DNA of 12,185 nucleotides from Alphaproteobacteria bacterium (GTDB lineage Bacteria > Pseudomonadota > Alphaproteobacteria > GCA-2731375). Each line of letters begins with the position of its first letter. Positions within the stretch are counted from its first letter, which is position 1. The translations under genes and the position numbers were made by a program. The DNA lies in assembly GCA_030746295.1 (NCBI GenBank), contig JASLMY010000152.1, positions 1-12,185 of the forward strand, in the 5' to 3' direction. Shown here piece by piece: positions 1 to 6,186 of the stretch. The notes beneath the pieces were generated by a model. It saw nothing but the letters and a program-made list of their open reading frames with translations, was not told the DNA's origin and did no database searches.

Positions 1-188
1 CGGATCTACCCAATCCTCTGACAGGATCGCTCACAACCGGTCAGTTCGCAGGTACCGGTCGTGCTCCGGTTCGTTTCTCGACAGGGCCGATTTGCTCGGC
101 ATTCGGTATCGCGACGCTTGCCTCGCGACGCCCGATGTCGATCCCACTCTGGCGCCAATCGTCTCGGCCTTCATTTACATTTGTTAAC

Positions 189-205
189 CGGCCGGCAAAC
201 GGCCG
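189..205 (-). terminator. GC-rich hairpin after the Crp/Fnr gene (possible terminator)
   Basis: A perfect 6-bp stem, CGGCCG on both arms (189-194 and 200-205), encloses a 5-nt loop. It lies about 20 nt past the stop codon of the minus-strand Crp/Fnr gene. The minus strand continues into an AT-richer stretch (about 187 down to 167) but has no clean run of T, so this is at best a weak intrinsic terminator. The rest of 1-188 shows no convincing gene. Confidence 0.35.
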
Positions 206-226
206 CCCCTCGGGCCTGCGGCTGGA

Positions 227-991
227 TCAGGGCGTCGAGAGGATTTCTGTTCGCGGCTGTGGTGGCAACTGGCGCTGCAGCAGGTAGTCGGTTTCGAAGT
301 CCGCAATGGCGGCCAGTGCGGCGGCGTCCCCGAGGACGACGCGGCCGTCGCTGATGGCGACCAACCCCTGGCGTTTGAGCCGCCCCAATGTTCGGTTGAC
401 GTGAACGATGCTGAGGCCCATGGCGTCCGCCAACATTTCTTGCGTGATGGGCGTTTGGTAGCTGCTTTCGCCGGCGAGGCCCACCGCCTGAAGACGCTTG
501 TGGAGCTCTAGGAGGATGTGTGCGATGCCTTCGTAGGCATTGCGTCGACCGAGCCGCACGATCTGCTCGGCGAGGAGGGACTCGTAACGGGCCACCGACC
601 ACGCCAGCGCCATCGCCAGCCTAGGATGCGCTCGGAAGACATCGATCAGAGAGCGTGGCGCGATCATTGCCGCCCGCACGGAAGTGAGCGTGGTGACCGA
701 GTATTCGCTGGCGCCGACGAGATACTCGTTGAGACCGACGATGTCGCCGGGAAGGACGAAGTTGATGATCTGCCGGCGCCCGTCGGAGAAAAGCTTGTGC
801 CGGCAGGCCCAGCCGCTCTCGATGACGCGCACGCTCCGGCTGCGCTTGCCGGCGGTTATCAGATCCGCGTCCGCCGCAAAGGTTCGTCTTCGTCCTTGGA
901 CTCGTTCGATGGCGCGGATCTCCGACCGGGTGAGGCGAAGGGAGATCCGGAGCTTTCGGACGAGTGGGCTTGGGCTTTCGGGTTCGGACAT
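227..991 (-). CDS. Crp/Fnr-family transcriptional regulator
   Basis: A 254-residue cytoplasmic DNA-binding regulator. Residues about 30-125 form the cyclic-nucleotide-binding-like beta-roll, with a LPGDIVGLNEY segment at 80-90. A dimerisation helix follows (about 126-150), then a C-terminal winged helix at about 180-220 with the helix-turn-helix ITQEMLADAMGLSIVHVNRT. The recognition helix carries HVNRTL instead of the ExxSR of classical Fnr, so its operator need not be an Fnr box. Only one Cys (residue 63) is obvious in the sensor half, which argues against an Fnr-type iron-sulfur cluster. The beta-roll also lacks a recognisable cAMP-binding RxA/S segment, so the ligand is unknown. The ATG at 991 is chosen because it gives a normal family length, although the Shine-Dalgarno there is weak. 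It lies downstream of the amino acid dehydrogenase on the same strand, but a hairpin in the 126-bp gap suggests it may be transcribed separately. Confidence 0.93.
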   Translation of the reverse strand: MSEPESPSPLVRKLRISLRLTRSEIRAIERVQGRRRTFAADADLITAGKRSRSVRVIESGWACRHKLFSDGRRQIINFVLPGDIVGLNEYLVGASEYSVTTLTSVRAAMIAPRSLIDVFRAHPRLAMALAWSVARYESLLAEQIVRLGRRNAYEGIAHILLELHKRLQAVGLAGESSYQTPITQEMLADAMGLSIVHVNRTLGRLKRQGLVAISDGRVVLGDAAALAAIADFETDYLLQRQLPPQPRTEILSTP

Positions 992-1067
992 GCCGGCGCC
1001 CGTACTATCGCCGGCCCGGCCTCCTCTCGCAAGTGCCGTAGACGGGGCGCCTCCGGCGGCGACACGC

Positions 1068-1088
1068 GGAAGGGCGCGCGCCCGTTCC
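1068..1088 (-). terminator. Strong GC hairpin between dehydrogenase and regulator (possible terminator)
   Basis: The 12-bp palindrome GGGCGCGCGCCC (1072-1083) is extended by GGAA/TTCC (1068-1071 and 1085-1088) across one unpaired G. It begins about 30 nt past the stop codon of the amino acid dehydrogenase on the minus strand. There is no T-run after it, so it could be a weak terminator or a 3'-end stabilising hairpin. The remaining sequence of the 992-1117 gap shows no other feature. Confidence 0.35.
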
Positions 1089-1117
1089 TTCTGTCGTCCC
1101 GCCCCCCGATAGGCGTT

Positions 1118-2191
1118 CTAACCGGCGAGCTTGAGGGCGGTGCCTTGCTTCTCGGCCTTGGCGGCGGCGATGCGTGCCTCCGCCATCTGGTCGGCCACCA
1201 TGTTGGTCGGTGCCCGCTCCCGCTCGGCCACGTCAAAGACCTGGGCCAGGGTGTCATGAATCCTGGCCGCGTGATCCATCGCCGCCTGGGCGTCGTAGTT
1301 CGGGCCTTCGTAGTTGATGTTGATGATGCCGCCGGCATTGATCACGTAGTCGGGCGCATAGAGGATGTCGCGCTCGGCCAGGATTTCGCCGTGGCGATCT
1401 TCGGCCAACTGGTTGTTGGCGGCACCCGCGACGACGGCGGCCCGCAGGCGGGGGATGGTCTCGTCGTTCAGCACCGCGCCCAGCGCGCAAGGGGCGAAGA
1501 CGTCGGCCGCGACTTCGTAGATCTCGCCCGGCGTCGTCGGCACGGCACCATAGCGGGCGACGGCCCGGCTGACGCGCTCAGGATCGACGTCTGCGACCAC
1601 CAACCTGGCGTCGGCCTCGTGCAAGAAGCGCAGCAAGTGCTCGCCGACATGGCCCAGGCCCTGGACCGCGACGACCGTCCCGGCGAGGTTGGGCCGGTTC
1701 AACCGCTCGGAAACGGCAGCTCGGATGCCGTTGAAGACGCCCCAGGCGGTGACCGGCGAGGGGTCGCCACTGCCACCGTCGTCGAAACCGGCGGCATATC
1801 GGGTACGGCGCCTGACGATTGCCAGGTCGCGGGGTGAGGTGCCGACGTCCTCGGCCGTGATGTAACGGCCACCCAGGCCGTCGACGAACTCGCCGAAGCG
1901 CTCCAACAGCGGCTCGGTCTTCTGGGTTTTGGCATCGCCGATGATGACGGCCTTGCCGCCGCCGAAGTCGAGATCGGCCATCGCCGCCTTGTAGGTCATG
2001 CCGCGCGACAGCCTGAGCACGTCCTCCAGAGCGTCGATCTCGCTCGTGTAGTTCCACATCCTGAGGCCGCCGAGGGCGGGGCCCAGCGTGGTGTCGTGAA
2101 TGGCGATGATGGCTTTGAGACCGACCTCGGCGTCGTAGCAGAAGACAACCTGCTCGTGGCCGCGGAAGCTCGGTGATTGGGATACAGGCAT
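1118..2191 (-). CDS. Leu/Phe/Val (Glu-type) amino acid dehydrogenase
   Basis: A 357-residue cytoplasmic NAD-dependent enzyme that oxidatively deaminates a branched-chain or aromatic amino acid to the 2-oxoacid and ammonia, or runs in reverse. Family marks seen: the substrate region GPALGGLRMW (37-46), TYKAA with Lys68, FGGGKAVIIG with Lys80, AEDVGT with Asp115, and the Rossmann dinucleotide loop GLGHVG (178-183). Lys68 and Lys80 fall at the numbering of the two catalytic lysines of Bacillus leucine dehydrogenase. The NAGGIININYE block (286-296) is also typical. The open frame extends ten codons further upstream, but the ATG at 2191 is preferred because GGAG lies about 10 nt ahead and the protein then begins like its relatives. 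Which amino acid is preferred cannot be told from sequence. It is divergent from the Lin0512 operon and followed by a Crp/Fnr gene on the same strand. A leucine/valine dehydrogenase is most likely; a phenylalanine dehydrogenase is possible. Confidence 0.93.
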   Translation of the reverse strand: MPVSQSPSFRGHEQVVFCYDAEVGLKAIIAIHDTTLGPALGGLRMWNYTSEIDALEDVLRLSRGMTYKAAMADLDFGGGKAVIIGDAKTQKTEPLLERFGEFVDGLGGRYITAEDVGTSPRDLAIVRRRTRYAAGFDDGGSGDPSPVTAWGVFNGIRAAVSERLNRPNLAGTVVAVQGLGHVGEHLLRFLHEADARLVVADVDPERVSRAVARYGAVPTTPGEIYEVAADVFAPCALGAVLNDETIPRLRAAVVAGAANNQLAEDRHGEILAERDILYAPDYVINAGGIININYEGPNYDAQAAMDHAARIHDTLAQVFDVAERERAPTNMVADQMAEARIAAAKAEKQGTALKLAG

Positions 2192-2249
2192 GATCCGCTC
2201 TCCGTGCCGACGAATACGCACCCTACGACCCTAATCTGACTACAAAGTC

Positions 2250-2271
2250 ATTACCGATCAATTACCACTCG
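2250..2271. repeat. 11-bp-period direct repeat (possible operator)
   Basis: ATTACCGATCA is followed directly by ATTACCACTCG, so ATTACC recurs after 11 bp, about one helical turn. It sits in the AT-richer divergent promoter region. Spaced this way, it could bind a regulator on one face of the DNA, but two six-base copies could also be chance. Confidence 0.3.
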
Positions 2272-2299
2272 TCACACTTGGTTAAGAAAGCACGATACT
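2271..2299 (+). promoter_or_regulatory. Candidate sigma70-type promoter for the Lin0512 operon
   Basis: GTCACA (2271-2276) and GATACT (2294-2299) each match four of six bases of the -35 and -10 consensus, with a 17-bp spacer. The predicted start of transcription, near 2306, lies just before the run of inverted repeats, which would then all be in the leader RNA. This is a match by eye only. Confidence 0.3.
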
Positions 2300-2312
2300 T
2301 AGTCGTTTACTT

Positions 2313-2472
2313 GGAGACGGCGCAGGATTCGTTATCGTCTCCTTGACCGCCACGCATGAATTGTTCGCCCGAATTCACGGATGCTTGAGCGAAATCGCCG
2401 CATCCGCGCCGATTCACTCCCCTGGCGCACGGACGGCCGGCCCGTCCGCCATGCCGCCGCTTGCCTTTGCGG
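2313..2472 (+). other. Structured leader: series of inverted repeats upstream of the Lin0512 operon
   Basis: Five inverted repeats follow one another. GGAGACG/CGTCTCC spans 2313-2342 (7 bp, loop 16). TGAATT/AATTCA spans 2357-2377 (6 bp, loop 9). CGGATGC/GCATCCG spans 2378-2406 (7 bp), with a nested GCG-AAAT-CGC in its loop. CGGACGG/CCGTCCG spans 2430-2448 (7 bp, loop 5). CCGC/GCGG spans 2457-2472. The second and third abut with no spacer, so they could stack coaxially. It matches no riboswitch class I can recognise. A cis-acting RNA is possible, but short repeats are common in GC-rich DNA. Confidence 0.35.
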
Positions 2473-2527
2473 TGCACCGGGTGATGATAGAACGAGGAAC
2501 GGCCCGCAATTGTTGGAGGTAGACGCG

Positions 2528-2869
2528 ATGGCCCTAAAGCGGATGGTGCTGGAGATCGGCATGGGCACCGACATCCGGGGCCGGGACCCCACCAAAGCGG
2601 CGGTCCGGGCGCTGAAAGACGCGCTTTGGCACAACTCGTTGAGCGTCGCGGCGGCGTTGGGACAGCCCGTCGACTCGATGCAGGTCGACGTCACCATCGG
2701 CGTGCCGAGGCCCGAGGACGTCGACCGGCAGGCGGTGCTCGACGTCCTGCCCCACGGTACCGGCACGGTAGAGGTCGTCGAAGGCGGCCTCGAGATCGCC
2801 AACGATGCCGGCACCGATGCGACGCTCGTCGCCAACGCCGCCGCCGTGGTGCGGCTGGACCTGCCTTGA
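2528..2869 (+). CDS. Lin0512-family protein, copy 1 (motif His replaced by Arg)
   Basis: A 113-residue protein of the Lin0512 family (TIGR02058/PF09585 type), whose function is unknown. There is no signal peptide or membrane segment, so it should be a small soluble cytoplasmic protein. The family's hallmark GxGxDxHG reads GMGTDIRG at residues 11-18: Arg17 stands where His is expected. The adjoining TKAAVRA segment (22-28) and the VDVTIGV strand (53-59) are kept. The ATG at 2528 is fixed by GGAGG at 2515-2519, 8 nt upstream, and by gap-free alignment with the next gene, which starts with the same MALKR. By hand count the two share about 56 of 113 residues. It is the first gene of a tight four-gene operon, 13 bp ahead of copy 2. 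The loss of the conserved His suggests a changed or structural role beside copy 2; this is inference. Confidence 0.88.
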   Translation: MALKRMVLEIGMGTDIRGRDPTKAAVRALKDALWHNSLSVAAALGQPVDSMQVDVTIGVPRPEDVDRQAVLDVLPHGTGTVEVVEGGLEIANDAGTDATLVANAAAVVRLDLP

Positions 2870-2882
2870 GGGGGCGACGACG

Positions 2883-3224
2883 ATGGCACTGAAGCGCGTC
2901 ATTCTGGAGATGGGCACCGGCAACGACCTGCACGGCGGCGACTACACCAAGGCGGCGGTGCGCGCCGTCGAGGACGCTATCCACCACAGTTCGCTGAGCC
3001 TGATCCGCAGTTTGGAGGTCGACCCGGCGACGATCCGCGTCGACGTCACCATCGGCGTGCAGCAGCCCGACCGCGTCGATGCCGAGGCGGTGAAGGCGGC
3101 GCTGCCGGTGGGCCAGGTGTCGGTGTCGGTGGTGAAGGGCGGCCTGGATGTTCCCGACGAGGCGGTCGGCGACGTCGCGGTGATCGACAGCGCCGGCGTC
3201 GAGGTCCGCCTCGACCTGCCCTGA
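2883..3224 (+). CDS. Lin0512-family protein, copy 2 (intact GxGxDxHG motif)
   Basis: A 113-residue paralogue of the preceding gene, exactly the same length and aligning to it without gaps. It keeps the family motif in full as GTGNDLHG (residues 11-18, His17), followed by GGDYTKAAVRAVEDA (18-32) and a conserved VDVTIGV strand (53-59). No signal peptide or membrane helix is present. The biochemical role of the family is not known to me; the invariant Gly/Asp/His cluster suggests a ligand- or metal-binding or catalytic site. The ATG at 2883 is supported by a purine-rich GAGGGGG ahead of it and by matching the paralogue's start. It ends 24 bp before the dehydrogenase gene, so the four genes are very probably one transcript. 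The pair most likely arose by tandem duplication and may form a hetero-oligomer (inference). Confidence 0.9.
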   Translation: MALKRVILEMGTGNDLHGGDYTKAAVRAVEDAIHHSSLSLIRSLEVDPATIRVDVTIGVQQPDRVDAEAVKAALPVGQVSVSVVKGGLDVPDEAVGDVAVIDSAGVEVRLDLP

Positions 3225-3248
3225 CGACAAGTACGAGGAGACGAAGCG

Positions 3249-4127
3249 ATGGCTGAAATCGAGAGACTGGGCTTCATCGGCCTGGGCGTCATGGGTGGCC
3301 GGATGTGCCGGAACTTGGCCGCCAAGTCGGGCAAGCCGGTGATCGGCTACGACGTCGAGGGCGACAAGGTCGCCGCACTCGCCGATGCCGGCATCGCCGC
3401 GGCCGCCAGCGTGGCTGAGGTGGCGGGCGCCGCCGATATGATCTTCATGTGCGTGCCGGGCGAGCCCCAGGTGCGCGAGGTCGCCTTCGGCGCGGACGGC
3501 CTGGTCGCGGCCGCGCGCGATGGACAGACGGTCGTCGACATGACGACGGCGACGGTCGAGGTCAACCGCGAGGTGGCCGCGGCGCTGGCCGAGAAGGGCG
3601 TCGACTTTGCCGATGCGCCCGTCGCCCGCGGCGTGCCGGCGGCCCAGGACGGCACGCTCGCGATCATGGTCGGCGCCTCCGATGCGGTCTTCGGCGAGAT
3701 CAAGCCCTATCTCGATTGCATGGGCACCGAGATCTCCCATTGCGGCGGGGTCGGCACCGGCCAGGTCTTGAAGCTGATGAACAACATGCTGGTCTTCGAG
3801 AACACCTCGGCCATCGCCGAGGCGATGGCGATCGCCACTCGGGCCGGAGTCGACCGGTCGCGGCTCTTCGATATCCTCTCGCGCGGCTCGGCCGACAGTT
3901 TCGTGATGCGCAAGCACGGCCAGTGCATGACCACGGGCGAGTATCCCGACGACCAGTTCTCCCTCCACTACTCCTTGAAGGACCTGCGCTACGCTCTCGA
4001 CCTGGCAGAGAAGGTCGGCGTCGACGCGGCCGGCGCCAAATTGGCGGAGGGCCGGATCCTCGACGCCATCGACAAGGGCTATGGCGCGTACTACGGCCCG
4101 GTAATCTACAAGCTCTTCGAGGACTGA
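3249..4127 (+). CDS. NAD(P)-dependent oxidoreductase, 3-hydroxyisobutyrate dehydrogenase family
   Basis: A 292-residue enzyme of the beta-hydroxyacid dehydrogenase family, which interconverts a beta-hydroxy acid and its semialdehyde or 2-oxo partner with NAD(P). The N-terminal Rossmann domain opens with GFIGLGVMGGRM (8-19). The substrate-binding motif is at 122-128, written DAPVARG where most members have DAPVSGG. The catalytic Lys175 and Asn179 lie in GQVLKLMNNM, and a further conserved Lys244 is in SLKDLRYAL. The length is normal and there is no truncation. AGGAG about 10 nt ahead supports the ATG at 3249. The S-G to A-R change in the substrate loop hints at a substrate other than 3-hydroxyisobutyrate or tartronate semialdehyde. 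It lies third in the operon, 24 bp after a Lin0512 gene and 17 bp before the LLM oxidoreductase, so its substrate is probably linked to those proteins. Confidence 0.93.
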   Translation: MAEIERLGFIGLGVMGGRMCRNLAAKSGKPVIGYDVEGDKVAALADAGIAAAASVAEVAGAADMIFMCVPGEPQVREVAFGADGLVAAARDGQTVVDMTTATVEVNREVAAALAEKGVDFADAPVARGVPAAQDGTLAIMVGASDAVFGEIKPYLDCMGTEISHCGGVGTGQVLKLMNNMLVFENTSAIAEAMAIATRAGVDRSRLFDILSRGSADSFVMRKHGQCMTTGEYPDDQFSLHYSLKDLRYALDLAEKVGVDAAGAKLAEGRILDAIDKGYGAYYGPVIYKLFED

Positions 4128-4144
4128 GCGGCTATGCGGGGGCG

Positions 4145-5005
4145 ATGACGATGCGGTTCGGCGCCGCGATGTTCTGCACCGATTATTCGATGGCGCCGGC
4201 GCCGCTCGCCCGCGCGCTGGAGGCACGGGGCTTCGAATCGCTCTGGCTGCCCGAGCACTCGCACATCCCGAGCTCGCGGGCCTCGCCCTGGCCGCAGGGC
4301 GGCGACTTGCCGAAGAAGTACTACGACGTCATCGACCCCTTCGTCGGCCTGGCCACCGCGGCGACGGCGACAGAGATGCTGCGTCTCGGCACCGGCATCT
4401 GCCTCGTCGTCCAGCGCGACCCGATCCAGACGGCGAAGATGGTGGCGACGCTCGACCTGCTCTCGGGCGGCCGCTTCCTCTTCGGCATCGGCGCTGGCTG
4501 GAACGCCGAGGAGATGGCCGATCACGGCACCGCCTTCGAGAGCCGCTTCGAGGTCATGGCCGAGCGGGTGGCGGCGATGCGGGCGATCTGGACCGAGACC
4601 GAGCCCGCCTACCGTGGCAAGTTCGTCGAGATACCGCGCATGATGACCTGGCCCAAGCCGGTGCAGCGGCCGCACCCGCCGGTGATCGTCGGCGGCGAGT
4701 TTCCGCACGGCGCCCGCCGCGCATTGGAATATGGCGATGGCTGGGCGCCGCACGCGCACCGGCCCGACTACGCGCTCGCCGACGTCCTGCCCCGGTTCTG
4801 GGAGATGGCGGCGGCGGCGGGCCGCGGCCCGGACGAGGTGCCGGTCTCGGTCTTCGGTGCGGGCGAGGACGCGGGCGAGATCGGACGCTACGTCGAGAAT
4901 AATGCGGCCCGCGTCGTCTTCAACCTGCCCTCGGCCGAGGCCGACGAAGTGTTGCCGGTCCTCGACCGGCAAGCGGCCCTGATCGAGCGTTTCGCCGAGG
5001 CCTGA
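4145..5005 (+). CDS. LLM-class (luciferase-like) flavin/F420 oxidoreductase
   Basis: A 286-residue member of the bacterial luciferase-like TIM-barrel superfamily, closest by motif to the Rv2161c-type (TIGR03619) group. It shows the ARGFESLWLPEHSHIP segment (27-42), the DLLSGGRFLFGIGAGWN nucleotide-binding stretch (about 104-120), and a RPHPPVIVGG strand with the following GDGWAP. Such enzymes use reduced FMN or F420 for monooxygenation or hydride transfer; the sequence does not tell which, and no F420 biosynthesis gene is in view. It is shorter than two-component monooxygenases but normal for this subgroup. Two in-frame ATGs (4145 and 4151) are possible; 4145 sits just after a GCGGGGGCG purine stretch. 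It is the last gene of the Lin0512 operon. Its stop codon directly touches the stop codon of the convergent alcohol dehydrogenase, leaving no room for an intergenic terminator. Confidence 0.9.
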   Translation: MTMRFGAAMFCTDYSMAPAPLARALEARGFESLWLPEHSHIPSSRASPWPQGGDLPKKYYDVIDPFVGLATAATATEMLRLGTGICLVVQRDPIQTAKMVATLDLLSGGRFLFGIGAGWNAEEMADHGTAFESRFEVMAERVAAMRAIWTETEPAYRGKFVEIPRMMTWPKPVQRPHPPVIVGGEFPHGARRALEYGDGWAPHAHRPDYALADVLPRFWEMAAAAGRGPDEVPVSVFGAGEDAGEIGRYVENNAARVVFNLPSAEADEVLPVLDRQAALIERFAEA

Positions 5006-6172
5006 TCAGAGCTCGCCGGCGAGCGCTTGCCCGTAGAGCGTCAGGTAGTCCGCGGCGGCAATGGGGCGGGGGTTCTGTCCGGTCAAGGGGTCGGCTTCGG
5101 CCAAGGGCGCCAGGAAGGCCGCCGCGTCGCCCGGGACGCCGATGTCGGACAGGGCGTGGGGAATGCCGATCTCGCGGCGCAGCGCCAGAACCCATTGCTG
5201 TACGGCGTCGAAACCGTCGCCGAGGCCGAGATAGCGGGCGAGCCCGGCCATCCGATCCTCGATCACCGGCCGGTTGTAGGCCAGCACGTAGGGCATCACC
5301 ACGGCGTTGGTGAGGCCGTGGTGACAGTCGTAGTGGACCGAGCAAGGGTGGCTCATGGCGTGCATGGCGCCGAGCCCCTTCTGGAAGGCGGTGGCGCCCA
5401 TCGAGGCCGCGGCCAGCATGTGGGCACGGGCCTCGATATCGGTGCCGTCCGCCACCGCGCGGGGCAGCCAGTCCTTGACGAGCCGCATGCCCTCGAGCGC
5501 GATGCCGTCGGCCATCGGGTGGTAGCCGGTGCAGCAGAAGGCCTCCAGGCTGTGGCTGAGCGCGTCCATGCCGACGGCGGCGGTGATCGCGGCCGGCAGG
5601 CCGACGGTCAGCTCCGGGTCCGAGATCACGATCGCCGGCAGCATGGCGGCGTGGAAGATCACCCGTTTCGCCATCGTCGCTTCGTCGGTAACCACGGCCG
5701 AGCGGCCGACCTCCGAGCCGGTGCCGGCGGTGGTCGGCACCGCCACCACGGGCGCCATGACCTCGGCGTCGACCCGCTTCCAGTTATCGCCCTCGTCGAC
5801 GAAGTCGAAGATCGGCCGTTGCTGCCCGGCCATAAGCGCGATGTTCTTGGCGGTGTCGATGGCGCTGCCGCCGCCGAAGGCGACGACGCCGTCGTGTCTG
5901 CCGGCCTTGAAGGCGGCGACGCCGTCACCGACGTTGCGTGCGACCGGGTTGCCCTGGACCTCGGCGAAGAGGCCCGTCGGCAGCCCCGCGGCCTCGGTCA
6001 CCGCCATCGCCCGGGCGACGATCTCGGACTGCTTCAGGCCGCGGTCGGTGACCAGCAGCGGCCGCTCCATGCCGAGTTCGCGGCAGGCCTCGGCCAGCTC
6101 GGATATGCGGCCGGGACCGAAGCGGACACTGGTCGGGAAGTTCCAGGTGAGGGTCAGGTTCGCGTCGACCAT
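5006..6172 (-). CDS. Iron-containing alcohol dehydrogenase
   Basis: A 388-residue group III (Fe-dependent) alcohol dehydrogenase, cytoplasmic, oxidising an alcohol to an aldehyde with NAD(P) or the reverse. Seen in order: GGGS dinucleotide loop (100-103), PTTAGTGSE (146-154), GMDALSHSLEA (201-211) and GAMHAMSHP (268-276), then CHHG (283-286). The four expected metal ligands are all present as Asp203, His207, His271 and His285, with the same spacing as in FucO, so the enzyme looks functional. The open frame runs much further upstream, but that part overlaps the aldehyde dehydrogenase gene in another frame. The ATG at 6172 gives the family's normal N-terminus (MVDANLTLTWNFP). It has no evident Shine-Dalgarno and starts 14 bp after the aldehyde dehydrogenase stop, which suggests translational coupling. 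It is the last gene of the ligase operon. Confidence 0.95.
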   Translation of the reverse strand: MVDANLTLTWNFPTSVRFGPGRISELAEACRELGMERPLLVTDRGLKQSEIVARAMAVTEAAGLPTGLFAEVQGNPVARNVGDGVAAFKAGRHDGVVAFGGGSAIDTAKNIALMAGQQRPIFDFVDEGDNWKRVDAEVMAPVVAVPTTAGTGSEVGRSAVVTDEATMAKRVIFHAAMLPAIVISDPELTVGLPAAITAAVGMDALSHSLEAFCCTGYHPMADGIALEGMRLVKDWLPRAVADGTDIEARAHMLAAASMGATAFQKGLGAMHAMSHPCSVHYDCHHGLTNAVVMPYVLAYNRPVIEDRMAGLARYLGLGDGFDAVQQWVLALRREIGIPHALSDIGVPGDAAAFLAPLAEADPLTGQNPRPIAAADYLTLYGQALAGEL

Positions 6173-6186
6173 GGTTCGGGTTCGCC

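Larger units (their letters stand above)
2192..2527. promoter_or_regulatory. Divergent intergenic regulatory region
   Basis: These 336 bp separate the minus-strand amino acid dehydrogenase from the plus-strand Lin0512 operon. The left part (about 2222-2350) is clearly richer in A+T than the rest of the window, as expected for back-to-back promoters. It holds an 11-bp direct repeat: ATTACC at 2250-2255 and again at 2261-2266. The right part (about 2313-2472) is a run of inverted repeats that would be transcribed as the leader of the Lin0512 operon. No protein-coding gene is supported: in-frame extension of the first Lin0512 gene to 2381 lacks a Shine-Dalgarno and has no counterpart in its paralogue. 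Confidence 0.6.

Noticed and set aside
61..354. Possible small plus-strand gene at the left edge
   Set aside because: Composition is arginine/serine-rich shadow coding, it overlaps the 3' end of the Crp/Fnr gene, and no Shine-Dalgarno is evident.
2256..2261. Possible Fnr-box half-site ATCAA with a degenerate partner (around 2248-2261) near the Crp/Fnr gene
   Set aside because: Only one half matches, and the regulator's recognition helix lacks the Fnr ExxSR pattern, so a classical Fnr box would not be expected.
2381..2527. N-terminal extension of the first Lin0512 gene
   Set aside because: The paralogue alignment begins exactly at 2528, where a good GGAGG site lies, and the extension would overlap the inverted-repeat leader.
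2883..3224. Resemblance of the Lin0512 GxGxDxHG-to-TKAAVRA stretch to the GNG-to-NDFTR segment of ring-opening (cyanuric acid/barbiturase type) amidohydrolases
   Set aside because: The similarity is only a few residues judged by eye; without a profile or structure comparison it is not evidence of common fold or function.
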